Positions 17,701 through 25,469 of a stretch of DNA of 64,000 bases are shown piece after piece (position 1 is the stretch's first letter; each line of letters opens with the position of its first letter). The DNA comes from Pseudomonas sp. (GTDB taxonomy: Bacteria > Pseudomonadota > Gammaproteobacteria > Pseudomonadales > Pseudomonadaceae). Made by a program: the position numbers and the translations under genes. The stretch is taken from positions 62,001 to 126,000 of the forward strand of contig NZ_PEKX01000022.1 of assembly GCF_002796985.1 (NCBI RefSeq), in the 5' to 3' direction. The notes below the pieces were generated by a model that saw nothing but the letters and a program-made list of their open reading frames with translations, made no database searches and was not told the DNA's origin.

Positions 17701-20700
17701 CTCTACGCCAACGTAGGCAGCCTGACCAACCAGGGTGTAGTCACCGGAGAGACGGAAACTTTCCGCGTCTTCAAATCCCAGCGCACCAACAGCATGGGCA
17801 GCTGGACCAGCGAGGCCAACGCCTTCACCGACCAGTACTGGATCGACAGCCCCAACTACGTCAACGACCCGGCCGGCCTCGCCGTCGCGATGAGCCACTT
17901 CATCGCCCGCACCGAGCAGGAGCTGAGCCAGTACCGCACCGTCACCGATCTCAACAGCGGCGACCAGAGCTACGCCGGCATCATCCAGGCCGCCGGCAAC
18001 GTCAGCATCACCGCCACCAGCGAGATCAACAACAGCGTCATCCGCAACAACTACACCTTCGTCAATCCGGGCCAGAAGACCGGCGACACCGCCATCGGTG
18101 CCAGCCCGGTCACCACCGTGGTGCCGATCAACTCGCAACTGCCGCCCGACCTCGCCCAGCAGCAGGTCAACCCCATCACCCTGCCGGGCTTCAGCCTGCC
18201 CACCGGCAGCAACGGCCTGTTCCGCCTGAGCGGCGAGCAGGGCAGCGGCGGCGCGGCCGGTAGCGTGCAGGGCGGCGGTGACCTCACCTTCAACGGCCAG
18301 AACCTCGGCACCGGCCAGCGCGAACAGGCACTGGGCGGCGCTGTCGGTGGGGCCGATAACGTCGCCCTGGGTGGCGGCGCATCCACCGCCAATGCCACCT
18401 CCGGCAACGGCTTCGACATCCCCCGCGTGCAGGGCCTGCCCAGCAGCGCAACCCCGAGCAACAGCCACAAATACCTGATCGAGACCAACCCCGAGCTGAC
18501 CAGCCTGAAGAGCTTCCTCAGCTCCGACTACCTGCTCGGCCAGCTCGGCTACGACCCGGACAAATCCCAGAAGCGCCTCGGCGACGGCCTCTACGAACAG
18601 CGCCTGATCCAGCAGGCCGTGGCCGCCCGTACCGGCCAGCGCTTCATCGACGGCATGGCCAGCGACGAAGCCCTGTTCCGCTACCTGATGGACAACGCCA
18701 TCGCCTACAAGGACAGCCTGCAACTCTCCGTTGGCGTCGGCCTCTCAGCCGAACAGGTCGCGGCCCTGACCCACGACATCGTTTGGCTAGAAGAAGCCGA
18801 AGTGAATGGCGAGAAGGTCCTCGTCCCGGTGCTCTACCTCGCCCAGGCCGCAAACCGCCTCGGCCCCACCGGCGCGCTGATCCAGGGCCAGGACGTCACC
18901 CTCATCAGCGGCGGTGCACTCAACAACGCCGGCACCCTGCGCGCCAGCAACAACCTCAGCGCCAGTGCCAGCAACCTGAACAACAGCGGGCTGATCCAGG
19001 CCGGCAACCGCCTCGACCTGCTCGCCGACGACAGCATCCGCAACGCCGCCGGCGGCATCATCGCCGGGCGCGACGTGAGCCTCACCGCACTGACTGGCGA
19101 TGTCATCAACGAGCGCAGCGTCACCCGCATCGACAGCGCGCAGAGCGCCAACCGCACCTGGACCACCAGCTTCGCCGACAGCGCCGCCCGCATCGAGGCT
19201 GCCAACAGCCTCGACATCAGCGCCGGCCGCGACGTCAGCAACCTCGGTGGCGTGCTGCAGAGCCGTGGCGACCTGTTCATCGGCGCCGACCGCGACGTCA
19301 ACATCGCCTCGGTAGAAGTCACCAACGGCCAGCTCAACGGCCGCCGCTCCTACAGCGAAACCACCACCCAGCTGGGCGCCGAAGCCAGCGCCGGGCGCGA
19401 CCTCGACATCAGCGCCGGGCGCGACCTCAACGCCGTCGCCAGCCGTCTCGACGCCGCCCGCGACGCCGCCCTGAGCGCCGGCCGCGACGTCACCCTCGCC
19501 TCGGCGGCGGATTCGAGTCATAGCTATAGCAACACGCGCAAGATCAGCAGCCAGAAGGACCACGTCGAGCAGCAGGGCACCGAGCTGACCGCCGGCGGCG
19601 ACGTCAGCATTGCCGCCGGGCAGGACCTGGCCCTCAAGGCCAGCAGCGTCAGCGCCTCGGGTGAGGCTTACCTCTATGCCTCGCGCGATGTCAGCCTGGT
19701 TTCCGAGCAGGACAGCGACTACAGCTACTACCGCAAGACCAAGACCAGCAGCTCCGGGCTCTCCAGCACCACCAAGACCCGCATCGACAGCAGCAGTAGC
19801 ACCACCCAGGCCGGCTCCCTGGTCAGTGCCGACAAGATCGCCATCCGCGCCGGTCAGGACATCGCCGTACAAGGGAGCGACGTCGCCTCCACCAACGGCA
19901 CCAGCCTGCTGGCCGGGCGCAACGTACTTATCGATGGCGCAACCGAAAGCTTCGAGACCAGCCACGCCGAGTCGAAGAAGAAGTCCGGCCTCATGAGCAG
20001 CGGTGGGATCGGTGTGACCCTCGGCTCCAGCAGCCTGAAGACCACCCAGGACGACCACACCGAACAGACCCGCGGCAGCACCATCGGCAGCGTGCTCGGC
20101 AACGTCGATATCCAGGCCGGCAAGGACCTCACCATCCGTGGCTCCGACCTTGTCGCCGGCAAGGACATCAACCTCATCGGGCAGAACGTCAGCATCCTCG
20201 AGGCGCAGAACCGCAACCGCAGCGAGGAAACCCGCGAGCAGAAGAAAAGCGGCCTGACCCTGGCCCTGTCCGGCAGTGTCGGCAGCGCGGTCAATACCGC
20301 CTACCAGTCGTCCAAGGAAGCACGCCATGAAGACGACAGCCGCCTGGCCGCCCTCAAGGGCATCCAAGCCGGCCTGACCGGCTATCAGGCGTGGCAGGCG
20401 GCGGAGCAGGGTGGCATGACCACCGACAATGCCGGCAACTTCGTCGGCATCGCCATCTCCCTCGGTTCGCAGCAATCCAAATCGAAAACCGTTCAGGAGC
20501 AGAGCATCGGCCAGGGCAGCACCCTGACCGCCGGCAACAACCTCAACATCCTCGCCACCGGCGCGGGCAAGGTCGGTGAAGACGGCGACATCCGCATCCA
20601 GGGCAGCCAGCTCAAGGCCGGCCAGGACGTCATGCTGGCCGCCAACCGTGACCTCATTCTCGAGGCCGCCTCCAACACCCAGAAACTCGACGGCAAGAAC

Positions 20701-23130
20701 AGCAGCAGCGGCGGCAACGTCGGCGTCAGCATCGGCTTCGGCAGCGGAGGCGGTGGGCTGAGTGTCTTCGCCAACGGCAACAAGGGCACCGGCTTCGAAC
20801 ACGGCAACGGCACCACCTGGACCGAAACCACCGTCGATGCCGGCCGCCAGGTCACCCTCGTCAGCGGCCGCGATACCAGCCTCATCGGTGCCCAGGTCAG
20901 TGGCGAGCAGATCACTGCCAAGGTCGGTCGCGACCTTACCCTGCGCAGCCTGCAGGACACTGACGAGTACAAGTCCGAGCAGAAGAACGTCAGCGGCGGC
21001 GTCAGTGTCGCCATCATCGGCTCCGGCGGCAGCGCCAGCCTCTCGGTCGACAAGAGCAAGATCCACTCCAACTATGACAGCGTGCAGGAGCAGACTGGCC
21101 TCTACGCTGGCAAGGGCGGCTACGACATCGACGTGGGCAAACACACCCAGCTCGACGGCGCCGTCATCTCCAGCACCGCCAACGCCGACCAGAACCGCCT
21201 GAGCACCGACACCCTCGGTTGGCGCGACATCCGCAACGAGGCCGACTTCAAGACTCAGCAGCAGGGTGCCACCGCCAGTAGCGGCGGGAATGAAGGCGGC
21301 AACTTCCTGGGCAATGCGCCCAACGGCATGGTCACCGCCTACACCCATAGCGACAGCGACAGCGGTACCACCCGTTCGGCCATCAGCGCCGGCACGATCG
21401 ACATCCGCAATGGCGAAGCCCAGCAGCAGGATGTCGCCAGCCTGAGCCGCGATGTCGAGCACGCCAACGGAAGCATCAGCCCGATCTTCGACAAGGAGAA
21501 GGAACAGCGCCGCCTGCAGGAAGTGCAGCTGATTGCCCAGATCGGCAGCCAGTCGATGGACATCATCCGCACCAACGGCGAGATCAAGGCGAACGAGGAA
21601 GGGCGCAAGGCGCTGGAGAAGGACGGCAAGTATCCGCCGGGGGAAGGCGCTTCGGCCGAGGAGATCAAGAAGTACAACGACACTCTGGTCAACTCCAAGG
21701 CCTACCAGGATGTAATGCGAGAGTACGGCACGGGCAGCAACTACCAGCAGGCCGCCCAGGCCGTCACGGCAGCACTGCAATACCTGGCCGGTGGTGATAT
21801 TGGCGGGGCGGTGGCGGGAGCCTCAGCGCCCTATGTGGCAACGCTCATCAAGCAGCAAACCGGCGACAACGACACTGCCCGCATCATGGCCCAGGCGGTG
21901 CTTGGCGCCATTGTGGCCAACGCTCAGGGCAACTCCGGCGTGGCCGGAGCAGCGGGTGCTGCGACGGGTGAGCTGATTGCGACCACGGTATACCCCAACA
22001 AGAAACCCGAAGACCTGACGGAGAGTGAACGGCAGATCGTCTCGGCCCTCTCCACCCTCGCAGCGGGGATGGCGGGTGGTTTGGCCACGGGGGATAGCGC
22101 TGGGGTTGTGGCGGCGGCTGGGGCGGGTAAGACGGCGGTTGAGAACAACTACCTTTATCTCGGTGAAATGAAGGAGCGTGAGCGCCGCTTAGCTGCTGCT
22201 GAGACAGACGAAGAGCGTAAGCAGATTCGAGATGAATATCGCGATCTTTCTCGGGAGCGAGATCAGGAAATTTCTTCCCTATGCACTAGCGATCCGACTC
22301 GTTGTGCAGCGATCAAGCAACAGCTGGCTGACGAATCACAAGCTGCGTGGGACTACAACCGGGAAGTCAGGAAGGAAAAAGCGGCCAACGCCCTCTTAAT
22401 GTGGGGAGATATCCAAGGTAATGAAGAAGCTCGCTTTGCGCTTGGCCGAGAACTCATAATTCAAGGCGGAGACAGCACTGACGCATTTCTAAATGACTTC
22501 TCCGAGGCGATAGCGCAATCTGCTGCTGGTGCCGGTGGCCGTGGGGGAATGAGCGCGGTCATAGGTGGTTTGGCTGTTAAGCAAGGGATGGCTGCTTCAA
22601 TCGGAAAATATCAGCCGCCCAAAGGGGAAGCTCAACTGGAGTTGGTTGAGGTTGATGTGGCCAGGGTTAGTAAAGGTACGCCCGAATACAAGATATTGAA
22701 CGAGCCACCACCCAATAGCCAAGTCAAGCTCAGCAATGGTACAGAGTTTAAAACTAACTCAAGCGGATATGTCGATGAACTTACGTTCACACCATCACTG
22801 GAGAAGGGAGTTCGAGATTCGCGTCAAACAGCTGTTGGCAAGGAGGGACTGTCAACAGACGTGGGAGGGCATATCCAAGGTTGCCAATATGGTGGAACCT
22901 GCGACCGATTCAATCTTTTCCCGCAGGATAGTAACTTTAATAACTCTGCCTATAAGCGCTGGGAGATGAGTATCAAGAGGGCGTTGAGCAGCGGTGAGCA
23001 GGTTGGTGCGGTAACAGTGCGTTTTACTAGGGCAGATCCGGCATCGGCGCGACCGGACTCATTAGTGGTTGACTACTCTGTTAACGGAGAGAAAATGCGT
23101 AGGTCATTCAAGAACGAGGCAGGGCAATGA
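11752..23130 (+). CDS. cdiA: CdiA, filamentous contact-dependent inhibition exoprotein with nuclease-type C-terminus
   Basis: A 3792-residue protein with GGGGAG before the ATG. Signal peptide to about residue 28. The TPS secretion domain has NPNL (99-102) and NPHGI (139-143) and a CNGC pair. From about residue 300 to 1750 it is a beta-helix of some 20-residue repeats (LDNRGG/LDNSQGG). Around 1900-2250 lies a non-repeat region that could contain receptor binding, then a second FHA repeat block (about 2380-3100). VENN (3463-3466) marks the pretoxin boundary. The last 326 residues are the toxin region; GGHIQGCQYGGTCDRFNLFPQ near H3707 resembles the DNA/RNA non-specific endonuclease (EndoNS_2, HNH-like) active site. 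Base composition drops sharply just after VENN, as expected of exchangeable CdiA-CT modules. Confidence 0.92.
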   Translation: MDVRHPLFQAIASVLAGILILNPIVAAAAELAVDTAAGGNTHLGAAGNGVPVVNIATPNGAGLSHNKFSDYNVGQNGLILNNATGKTQSTQLGGIIVGNPNLKGGAANKILNEVTGANPSQLRGYTEVAGQAAHVIVANPHGITCNGCGFINTPRATLTTGKPLMDGERLRGYDVDGGEISVEGAGLNASNLDQFELITRSAKLNADLYAQQLAVVTGRNQVDAETLAATAKPDNGSAKPQLAIDSSALGGMYAGAIRLVGTEQGVGVKLAGNMAASAGDIQIDANGQLTLARTSAAGNLRAKASDIALTGPAYAGSVAELNASGQLSNSQSLAAGQRVALTAAQVSNSGVVEAGVNPDNSRNAQGDVAITAQNLRNSGSVVASRHLDANASGSLDNQGGTLKGTTTRVSAASLDNRQGRLLASDQLNLSAARLDNRSGQAFANRLQVSGGALDNRLGLFSAEQSLDFTLDSLDNSGKGTLVSNGTLQARVQHKLDNQADGLLSAKGALGVQAGNLENRGGLVVGDAGVTLSGASLNNSALGVISSLGDLKIDVGQLDNSQGGALDSGATLRLNASQVNNAQGSVNAKGDLQAKADSFSQQGGELLAQGALNLEVGQLDNRNGGLVAANNGVSVKGIDLLNQGGEISSRAKVAVQAASLDNGAGKVIGDAGLDLQVQRIANRAGTLAGRDGLSIAGQSLDNSQGGRVNSQNSVWLQLAGALDNSGNGALLSQGSLTLNAGSLDNRGGAVSSAGLLFARLAGALDNRGGKLLSDSSIDLAGADLNNAGGILSAAGDIRLQGAKLDNSQKGRIVTDAAIHLATAQLDNSQGGSLSARGVIDGRIAGLDQHGGGQLIGQGGVDLDFQGGALNNAGGLLGSPGQLVLRNVASLDNRGGEISSDRAFALTTGTLLNQGGKILSGDRLTLTSGALNNSNAGVLSGSNGLSVSAASLDNSQGGTLASRSDLLVRSQSALDNHGDGALVASGKLDVGSASLNNQGGLLSATGDLLLVTGTTDNRDGRLLAQGRLDATTADLDNRDGVISGAQDLDLGAGNVLNGASAAGKPGGLITSQGALTLRGGKLESTNGGEISAKGDLHLIVAQLIQQQAALIGEGKLTLDLGNGAQRGDFDNRGGLLSATGALRINGLGNLDNRGGEISASLGFALTASGQLDNGDGGRIISAGQLELNAGALRNASQGLLSGWQGLVVNAASLDNSASGTLSSRDGALTLTVSGVLDNHGAGALVSKGNLGLGAGSLNNAGGIVSTQGGLGLTVGGDVDNSNGGLLSAQGGLTGSAKAVDNRAGQISAASVDYDASRLDNSGGSLVSQGALRLGLLGALLNNGAGSKIASGGPLNLSVGSLENRGGQLASQGLLKVLAGRFDNSVGGTVAAQDDLTLQLTAELLNGQDGMVFSKAGQLNLSAASIANGGGTLQGQGDTTLKTTGALSNQNGRIISQTGQLDLGSGSLDNSGGVINAANGNLKLVTGTFSNNAGITQAKALDLTATGGIDNRAGHLSAVSGDNRISTTDLNNQGGGLYAGSLLYLRGNQLLNGGDQAAQGGKIGAGHIDASLNGALNNQFGLIESSGNLTLGAASINNVVGAIRALGQTPVSLLRAASPSQMKIVSGGLLNNNLGRIEGATQDLILQTGALQNGGGNVLHVGTGTFGVDLGQAGLAGGNFTSNGSLTYQAASWTNNAIIQARNLNLDIGQLDQGQYGQLLAAQSLIGRGGNWANDGLIASDGSLDIQLGGTYSGAGRTTSVGSFNLGADVIDLTGSLAGGQGVTLNANTLNNRGRITAGGNLSASAGTLNNYGTLGGASDVRLSAWNLRNDGEANGALIFSGGDMQLRAQNFTNRFANVYSLGGLDFAADDNGGRAASLDNLSATIESQGDMRLNVGALNNERVVLVVNNAGKYTAQIVEVNCYKYLNDSIADCSGKRNGVWEITERDKLEVLSSTAASSISAGGNLNLLGDSINNASSIISAGQNLYANVGSLTNQGVVTGETETFRVFKSQRTNSMGSWTSEANAFTDQYWIDSPNYVNDPAGLAVAMSHFIARTEQELSQYRTVTDLNSGDQSYAGIIQAAGNVSITATSEINNSVIRNNYTFVNPGQKTGDTAIGASPVTTVVPINSQLPPDLAQQQVNPITLPGFSLPTGSNGLFRLSGEQGSGGAAGSVQGGGDLTFNGQNLGTGQREQALGGAVGGADNVALGGGASTANATSGNGFDIPRVQGLPSSATPSNSHKYLIETNPELTSLKSFLSSDYLLGQLGYDPDKSQKRLGDGLYEQRLIQQAVAARTGQRFIDGMASDEALFRYLMDNAIAYKDSLQLSVGVGLSAEQVAALTHDIVWLEEAEVNGEKVLVPVLYLAQAANRLGPTGALIQGQDVTLISGGALNNAGTLRASNNLSASASNLNNSGLIQAGNRLDLLADDSIRNAAGGIIAGRDVSLTALTGDVINERSVTRIDSAQSANRTWTTSFADSAARIEAANSLDISAGRDVSNLGGVLQSRGDLFIGADRDVNIASVEVTNGQLNGRRSYSETTTQLGAEASAGRDLDISAGRDLNAVASRLDAARDAALSAGRDVTLASAADSSHSYSNTRKISSQKDHVEQQGTELTAGGDVSIAAGQDLALKASSVSASGEAYLYASRDVSLVSEQDSDYSYYRKTKTSSSGLSSTTKTRIDSSSSTTQAGSLVSADKIAIRAGQDIAVQGSDVASTNGTSLLAGRNVLIDGATESFETSHAESKKKSGLMSSGGIGVTLGSSSLKTTQDDHTEQTRGSTIGSVLGNVDIQAGKDLTIRGSDLVAGKDINLIGQNVSILEAQNRNRSEETREQKKSGLTLALSGSVGSAVNTAYQSSKEARHEDDSRLAALKGIQAGLTGYQAWQAAEQGGMTTDNAGNFVGIAISLGSQQSKSKTVQEQSIGQGSTLTAGNNLNILATGAGKVGEDGDIRIQGSQLKAGQDVMLAANRDLILEAASNTQKLDGKNSSSGGNVGVSIGFGSGGGGLSVFANGNKGTGFEHGNGTTWTETTVDAGRQVTLVSGRDTSLIGAQVSGEQITAKVGRDLTLRSLQDTDEYKSEQKNVSGGVSVAIIGSGGSASLSVDKSKIHSNYDSVQEQTGLYAGKGGYDIDVGKHTQLDGAVISSTANADQNRLSTDTLGWRDIRNEADFKTQQQGATASSGGNEGGNFLGNAPNGMVTAYTHSDSDSGTTRSAISAGTIDIRNGEAQQQDVASLSRDVEHANGSISPIFDKEKEQRRLQEVQLIAQIGSQSMDIIRTNGEIKANEEGRKALEKDGKYPPGEGASAEEIKKYNDTLVNSKAYQDVMREYGTGSNYQQAAQAVTAALQYLAGGDIGGAVAGASAPYVATLIKQQTGDNDTARIMAQAVLGAIVANAQGNSGVAGAAGAATGELIATTVYPNKKPEDLTESERQIVSALSTLAAGMAGGLATGDSAGVVAAAGAGKTAVENNYLYLGEMKERERRLAAAETDEERKQIRDEYRDLSRERDQEISSLCTSDPTRCAAIKQQLADESQAAWDYNREVRKEKAANALLMWGDIQGNEEARFALGRELIIQGGDSTDAFLNDFSEAIAQSAAGAGGRGGMSAVIGGLAVKQGMAASIGKYQPPKGEAQLELVEVDVARVSKGTPEYKILNEPPPNSQVKLSNGTEFKTNSSGYVDELTFTPSLEKGVRDSRQTAVGKEGLSTDVGGHIQGCQYGGTCDRFNLFPQDSNFNNSAYKRWEMSIKRALSSGEQVGAVTVRFTRADPASARPDSLVVDYSVNGEKMRRSFKNEAGQ
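22138..22149 (+). other. VENN motif: boundary of the exchangeable CdiA-CT
   Basis: The codons for Val-Glu-Asn-Asn end the conserved pretoxin region. The sequence upstream is GC-rich; downstream it becomes visibly AT-richer. Confidence 0.8.
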
Positions 23131-23444
23131 GTATTGAACAGCAGGTAAGGATTTTAAATTCTCTCACGCAGATCATGCATGATTCAGCCGCTGGGAACTA
23201 TGACGAAATGTGCTGCGAGTTCGAGTATGAAGCTTACGATGGTGGATGGTCAGTAGGCTCTAAATATTCGTTCATCCTTGGAGGGGTTACGGTGAGTGAG
23301 CTTCTGGATGATCCCGAGGATAATGCTTCCGACTTCGTGCACGAATTGCACGAGCTAATGAAGTCACATACGGGAGGAGATTGGAAAAAATTCGTGCTAT
23401 CTATTGATCCTAACGGTAAAGCAAACACTAAATTCATTTACTGA
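23127..23444 (+). CDS. cdiI: CdiI immunity protein, YezG-like
   Basis: A 105-residue acidic protein whose ATG overlaps the cdiA stop codon (ATGA), the standard arrangement of toxin and cognate immunity. The pattern (MSIEQQVRILNSLTQIMHDS, a central WSVGSKYSFILGG strand pair, and a C-terminal WKKFVLSIDPNGKANTKFIY) resembles the YezG/DUF600 immunity family, which accompanies EndoNS_2-type toxins of LXG proteins. The family is read by eye and is tentative; the immunity role rests on position. Cytoplasmic, no signal peptide. Confidence 0.75.
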   Translation: MSIEQQVRILNSLTQIMHDSAAGNYDEMCCEFEYEAYDGGWSVGSKYSFILGGVTVSELLDDPEDNASDFVHELHELMKSHTGGDWKKFVLSIDPNGKANTKFIY

Positions 23445-23490
23445 CGTTGGGCATCCCGTCTAGAGGGAAGGGGGCTAGGAAAATAACTGG

Positions 23491-23577
23491 CAAAAGGGGA
23501 TAGATTTATTTTTCTACTCTAACACTGGCTGGCGATTCGGGATTAGAGTACAGAAAATAAATCTGCCCACTTTTCTG
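23491..23577. repeat. Long inverted repeat of the GGGACAGATTTATTTT type
   Basis: Left arm 23491-23522 (CAAAAGGGGATAGATTTATT...) and right arm 23543-23577 pair over about 30 positions around a 20-nt loop (23523-23542). The core AGATTTATTTT ... TCTAA is nearly perfect. It looks like a degenerate MITE or RAYT-type palindrome rather than a terminator, since no U-run follows. Confidence 0.6.
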
Positions 23578-23585
23578 AATAAAAA

Positions 23586-23831
23586 ATGAATAGTGCAAAG
23601 ATTCTTCAGTTGGCTTTTATGCTTGTTAAGTTGGTGCTTGTATGTAGTGGGGCACTTTTTCTAGCGTCGACAGTTTCAATAGGATTTGTCATGCATTTAA
23701 GGGGGCAGGATTTCGACCTGTGGAATGTGATGGAGTCTGCTGCCGAGAGTGCTTTTAGAGGGGGAGGGATAATGACCTTCTTTCTAGGAGTTGTTTTTGC
23801 AGTAAATTACTTTAAGTCTGGAAGGGGTTGA
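23586..23831 (+). CDS. Small two-helix membrane protein in the CDI tail
   Basis: An 81-residue protein with two hydrophobic segments (about residues 8-34, LAFMLVKLVLVCSGALFLAS; and 60-76, IMTFFLGVVFAVNYF) separated by a polar loop. The ribosome site is poor; the ATG directly follows the inverted repeat. The DNA is AT-richer than the core genome. No family is recognised. Small membrane proteins behind cdiI are often orphan immunity proteins, but there is no direct evidence here. Confidence 0.55.
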   Translation: MNSAKILQLAFMLVKLVLVCSGALFLASTVSIGFVMHLRGQDFDLWNVMESAAESAFRGGGIMTFFLGVVFAVNYFKSGRG

Positions 23832-23904
23832 GAAAAAAGAAAAGTAACAAAAGGGGGCGGAGTGGGGTGTTCGCTGGTTAAATTTCGCGTGGCAGGAGTT
23901 TCAA

Positions 23905-24150
23905 ATGAAGCCTGATGGATTGCTTAATGAATACATGTCGTCGTTGGTTTCTGGTATTCGATTTGTTCTTCTTATGATCGTTTCCGGCCTGATTGCCGGT
24001 AAGCTGGAAAGATTCTTTGAATTCAAGAATCCCATTGCATTTATTTTGATATTATTTCCTGTTTATTTTGCTCTTGAAGGGCTTCTGAGTCTATTTAAAC
24101 GCCGTAGCAAGAAAAAGGCAAAAGAGATACGGCGCGGCGGATATGATTAA
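23905..24150 (+). CDS. Small membrane protein with basic tail
   Basis: An 81-residue protein with GGAG about 11 bp before the ATG. Two membrane spans (about residues 17-33 and 42-62) are followed by a strongly basic cytoplasmic tail (FKRRSKKKAKEIRR). AT-rich like its neighbours. No known family is apparent. Confidence 0.6.
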   Translation: MKPDGLLNEYMSSLVSGIRFVLLMIVSGLIAGKLERFFEFKNPIAFILILFPVYFALEGLLSLFKRRSKKKAKEIRRGGYD

Positions 24151-24176
24151 GTGCTGGTTGAGGGTTAAGAGGCGAA

Positions 24177-24247
24177 AGGTTTTTTCTAATAAAAACGAAA
24201 CCTAAGTCAGCGCTAGAGAAAAGGGAGAGCCTTTCCTATTTTTCTCT
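24177..24247. repeat. Two small inverted repeats upstream of the lipoprotein gene
   Basis: AGGTTTTTT ... AAACCT (24177-24203) and AGAGAAAA ... TTTTTCTCT (about 24215-24247). They may be hairpins or decayed repeats; no firm function can be assigned. Confidence 0.35.
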
Positions 24248-24276
24248 TCTCATTTTGATTGGAGGTTTACTGAGTG

Positions 24277-24540
24277 ATGCTTACAAAGAATCTGTGCTTG
24301 CTAGCTATTGGTTCAGCGCTACTGACAGGCTGTATGACGCTGTCCGGTTATTATCAGTTGACGGCCTACGATACAAATGGCGAAGTAGTGATGGGAGATA
24401 GGAAGAACATTGCTGAAGGTTCAGGGATATATACTGTCCGAAATGCCTTGTGCGGCATTCCTTCTGTGGCGACCGTTGTTGTTCGAGATAACAAAACGGG
24501 CGATGAATTGAAAGGCGAAAGTCCTTATCGGTGCCGTTGA
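24277..24540 (+). CDS. Small putative lipoprotein
   Basis: An 87-residue protein from the ATG at 24277 (a GTG 3 bp earlier is also possible); GGAGGT precedes both. The N-terminus MLTKNLCLLAIGSALLTGC is a lipoprotein signal with lipobox LTGC. The mature part is about 70 residues with two cysteines (NALCGIPS, SPYRCR) that may form a disulfide. No function is recognised. Part of the AT-rich segment behind cdiI. Confidence 0.65.
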   Translation: MLTKNLCLLAIGSALLTGCMTLSGYYQLTAYDTNGEVVMGDRKNIAEGSGIYTVRNALCGIPSVATVVVRDNKTGDELKGESPYRCR

Positions 24541-24633
24541 AGGGCAAGCGGTGACAGTTTTTATTCCCATGATATGTGACGCACAGCGGCGGTGTTGGAA
24601 CAACCTGATAACCAGGAAGAAGGAAATTTATTC

Positions 24634-25323
24634 ATGTTGTTGTCGATCAAGGTCTTGAATGGGAAAGCATTGGCAATCCTTGCTGTTGCTCTGCTGGTAA
24701 CACTGGTTCAGGGCTGCAGCTATGAAAAGATGAATGTAAGAAATGACGCGGAGGCTGCAAAATATGACCCTGCCTCCACAGCACGCGTCCGCTTCTTCTC
24801 TTCGCCAGAATACTACTCATCCTATCAGCCTGGAGCGGCTTGTGAGGATTTCCATCCCGGCAAGGCCACCGACAAGAAAACCTATCTGCGAGTGTATGAA
24901 AACAAGGAGTCCTACATATTGTGGCGGGACACCGATCTGCGTGGCATGAAGGCGGAAGACTATAGAAATAAGGTCATTGGAATGCCGACTTCCAAGACCA
25001 CAGAAGCACTCAAAAGCGATCGACTGGGGTACGACGAAGTCGTGATCCCGGTGGGAAAGCCCTCGGTCTTGTCGATCAACTATTCGATGCATAGCCAGGA
25101 AGGTAGTGCGTCATGCTATCCATCGCCGGTATCCCTCAACCCCGAGGCCGGGAAGGACTATGAGGTGAAATTTGTGTTCGAGAAGCCACAGTTTCTGGTG
25201 ACGACCTGCAAATTGACCGTCAGTGAGTTAAGTGGTGTTGGTTCGCCGCAAGATGTTCGGGAAGTCAAAACTGACCTTTGTGTAAAAAATGAACATTACG
25301 ACTACGAAACGGTGCGCAAGTAA
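24634..25323 (+). CDS. Putative lipoprotein of unknown function
   Basis: A 229-residue protein. The ATG at 24634, behind AAGAAGGAA, gives a signal with lipobox LVQGC (Cys28); the upstream extension to 24592 has no signal-peptide character. The mature region has four cysteines (GAACEDF, SASCYPS, VTTCKLT, DLCVKN), probably two disulfides, and beta-rich composition. No family is recognised. It is the last gene of the AT-rich CDI-associated segment. Confidence 0.65.
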   Translation: MLLSIKVLNGKALAILAVALLVTLVQGCSYEKMNVRNDAEAAKYDPASTARVRFFSSPEYYSSYQPGAACEDFHPGKATDKKTYLRVYENKESYILWRDTDLRGMKAEDYRNKVIGMPTSKTTEALKSDRLGYDEVVIPVGKPSVLSINYSMHSQEGSASCYPSPVSLNPEAGKDYEVKFVFEKPQFLVTTCKLTVSELSGVGSPQDVREVKTDLCVKNEHYDYETVRK

Positions 25324-25469
25324 TCCGGGAGAAAGCGGAGCTCGTGCAGTTCAAGCCGCGTCTGCTGGTCTGCTGAGGTTAGCTCCAGCGCGGTGAGTGC
25401 TTCATCGCTCTGCGCCTGGTCCAGTGCCTCGTGACCTAGACTGGCCCTTTTCTCCACAGGAGAGCCGTC

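Noticed and set aside
13582..18723. 1713-codon open frame on the minus strand opposite cdiA
   Set aside because: It is the shadow of the GC-rich repetitive cdiA sequence; no ribosome site, low-complexity Ala/Val/Gln-rich translation, and the plus strand has clear TPS, FHA and VENN features.
18787..21780. 997-codon open frame on the minus strand opposite cdiA
   Set aside because: Same reason: antisense shadow with biased composition and no recognisable domain.
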